Assembly: GCA_041580375.1 (NCBI GenBank)
Contig: JBFGDZ010000196.1
Span: 1 to 5,556 of the forward strand
Origin: JAPUIN01 sp041580375
GTDB lineage: Bacteria > Acidobacteriota > Polarisedimenticolia > Gp22-AA2
DNA length: 5,556 nt
Direction of reading: 5' to 3'
Part shown: piece by piece, positions 5,404-5,556 of the stretch
Layout of the letters: each line of letters starts with the position of its first letter
Position numbering within the stretch: the stretch's first letter is position 1
Translations under genes and position numbers: made by a program
Notes under the pieces: generated by a model
Database searches by the model: none
The model's input: only the letters and a program-made list of their open reading frames with translations
What the model was told of the DNA's origin: nothing

Positions 5404-5556
5404 GTGATCCGCTTCGGAACGTCCGGATGGCGGGCGGTGATCGCCGACGGTTTCACCGTCGCCTCCGTGAGGCGCGCCGCCGGAGCCATCGCCGCCTTCC
5501 TCGCCGAGACCGGCCAGGCGAAGAAGGGAGTCTTCGTCGGGTACGACACGCGCTTC
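5404..5556 (+). CDS. Phosphoglucomutase/phosphomannomutase-family protein (3' partial)
   Basis: The first 51 codons run off the window end. GTG 5404 is the first usable start: the frame upstream has no ATG, GTG, TTG or CTG through the intergenic region. The only Shine-Dalgarno candidate is a poor GGGCGGGA-like run 7-15 bases upstream. The opening IRFGTSGWRAVIADGFT and the later VFVGYDTRF are characteristic of domain 1 of alpha-D-phosphohexomutases, which interconvert sugar 1- and 6-phosphates (glucose, mannose or glucosamine) through a phosphoserine enzyme. The catalytic serine loop and sugar-specificity loop lie beyond the window, so the substrate and the choice between pgm, manB and glmM cannot be made. 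It is divergent from cutA across 71 bases; no convincing promoter for it was found there. Confidence 0.88.
   Translation, partial: MIRFGTSGWRAVIADGFTVASVRRAAGAIAAFLAETGQAKKGVFVGYDTRF

Noticed and set aside
4578..5549. A 323-codon minus-strand frame covering cutA and the exported-protein gene
   Set aside because: It overlaps cutA in a different frame and opposes the other gene; its composition is Arg/Pro/Ala-rich and it matches no family.

Overview
The window is a high-G+C bacterial chromosome segment. Codon third positions are strongly G/C, which is why long spurious reading frames occur on both strands. It looks like ordinary genomic DNA: no transposase, integrase, phage gene, CRISPR array, rRNA or tRNA was seen. 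The mix of genes resembles GC-rich Acidobacteriota or a neighbouring candidate phylum: a multi-membrane GT-C-like protein with C-terminal TPRs, a cohesin-like lipoprotein, a DUF6982-like small protein and a standalone trans-sulfuration enzyme. That placement is an inference from gene content, not from a marker gene.

Layout. (1) 1-1241 (+): the 3' part of a membrane protein whose beginning lies upstream of the window. It has membrane helices, then a soluble domain, then two TPRs. (2) 1242-1412: a spacer with hairpins and a good sigma70-type promoter (TTGCCC-17-TATACT) that serves a 216-residue, cysteine-rich, cohesin-like lipoprotein (1413-2063). A perfect GC palindrome followed by TTTAT probably terminates that unit. 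(3) 2245-4364 (+): three genes spaced 52-61 nt apart, probably one operon. They are a small protein built of two tandem half-repeats, an exported FxLyD/Ig-like protein, and a cystathionine gamma-synthase/lyase-family PLP enzyme. A GC-rich hairpin follows. (4) 4491-4970 (+): a small exported protein of unknown function behind its own promoter (TTGAAG-17-TAGAAT). (5) 4985-5332 (-): cutA, convergent with the preceding gene. Its promoter has two consensus hexamers (TTGACA-18-TATAAT) placed so that transcription should begin on the GTG start codon. (6) 5404-end (+): the first 51 codons of a phosphoglucomutase/phosphomannomutase-family gene, divergent from cutA.

How the genes work together. Only the middle three-gene cluster suggests linked expression, and no shared pathway is evident: a PLP sulfur-amino-acid enzyme sits beside two small proteins of unknown role. 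The rest are single-gene units. I did not find a convincing undescribed system. The observations most worth a second look are the predicted leaderless cutA transcript, the internal duplication in the small DUF6982-like protein, the cysteine-rich cohesin-like lipoprotein, and the duplicated start region before the PLP enzyme.
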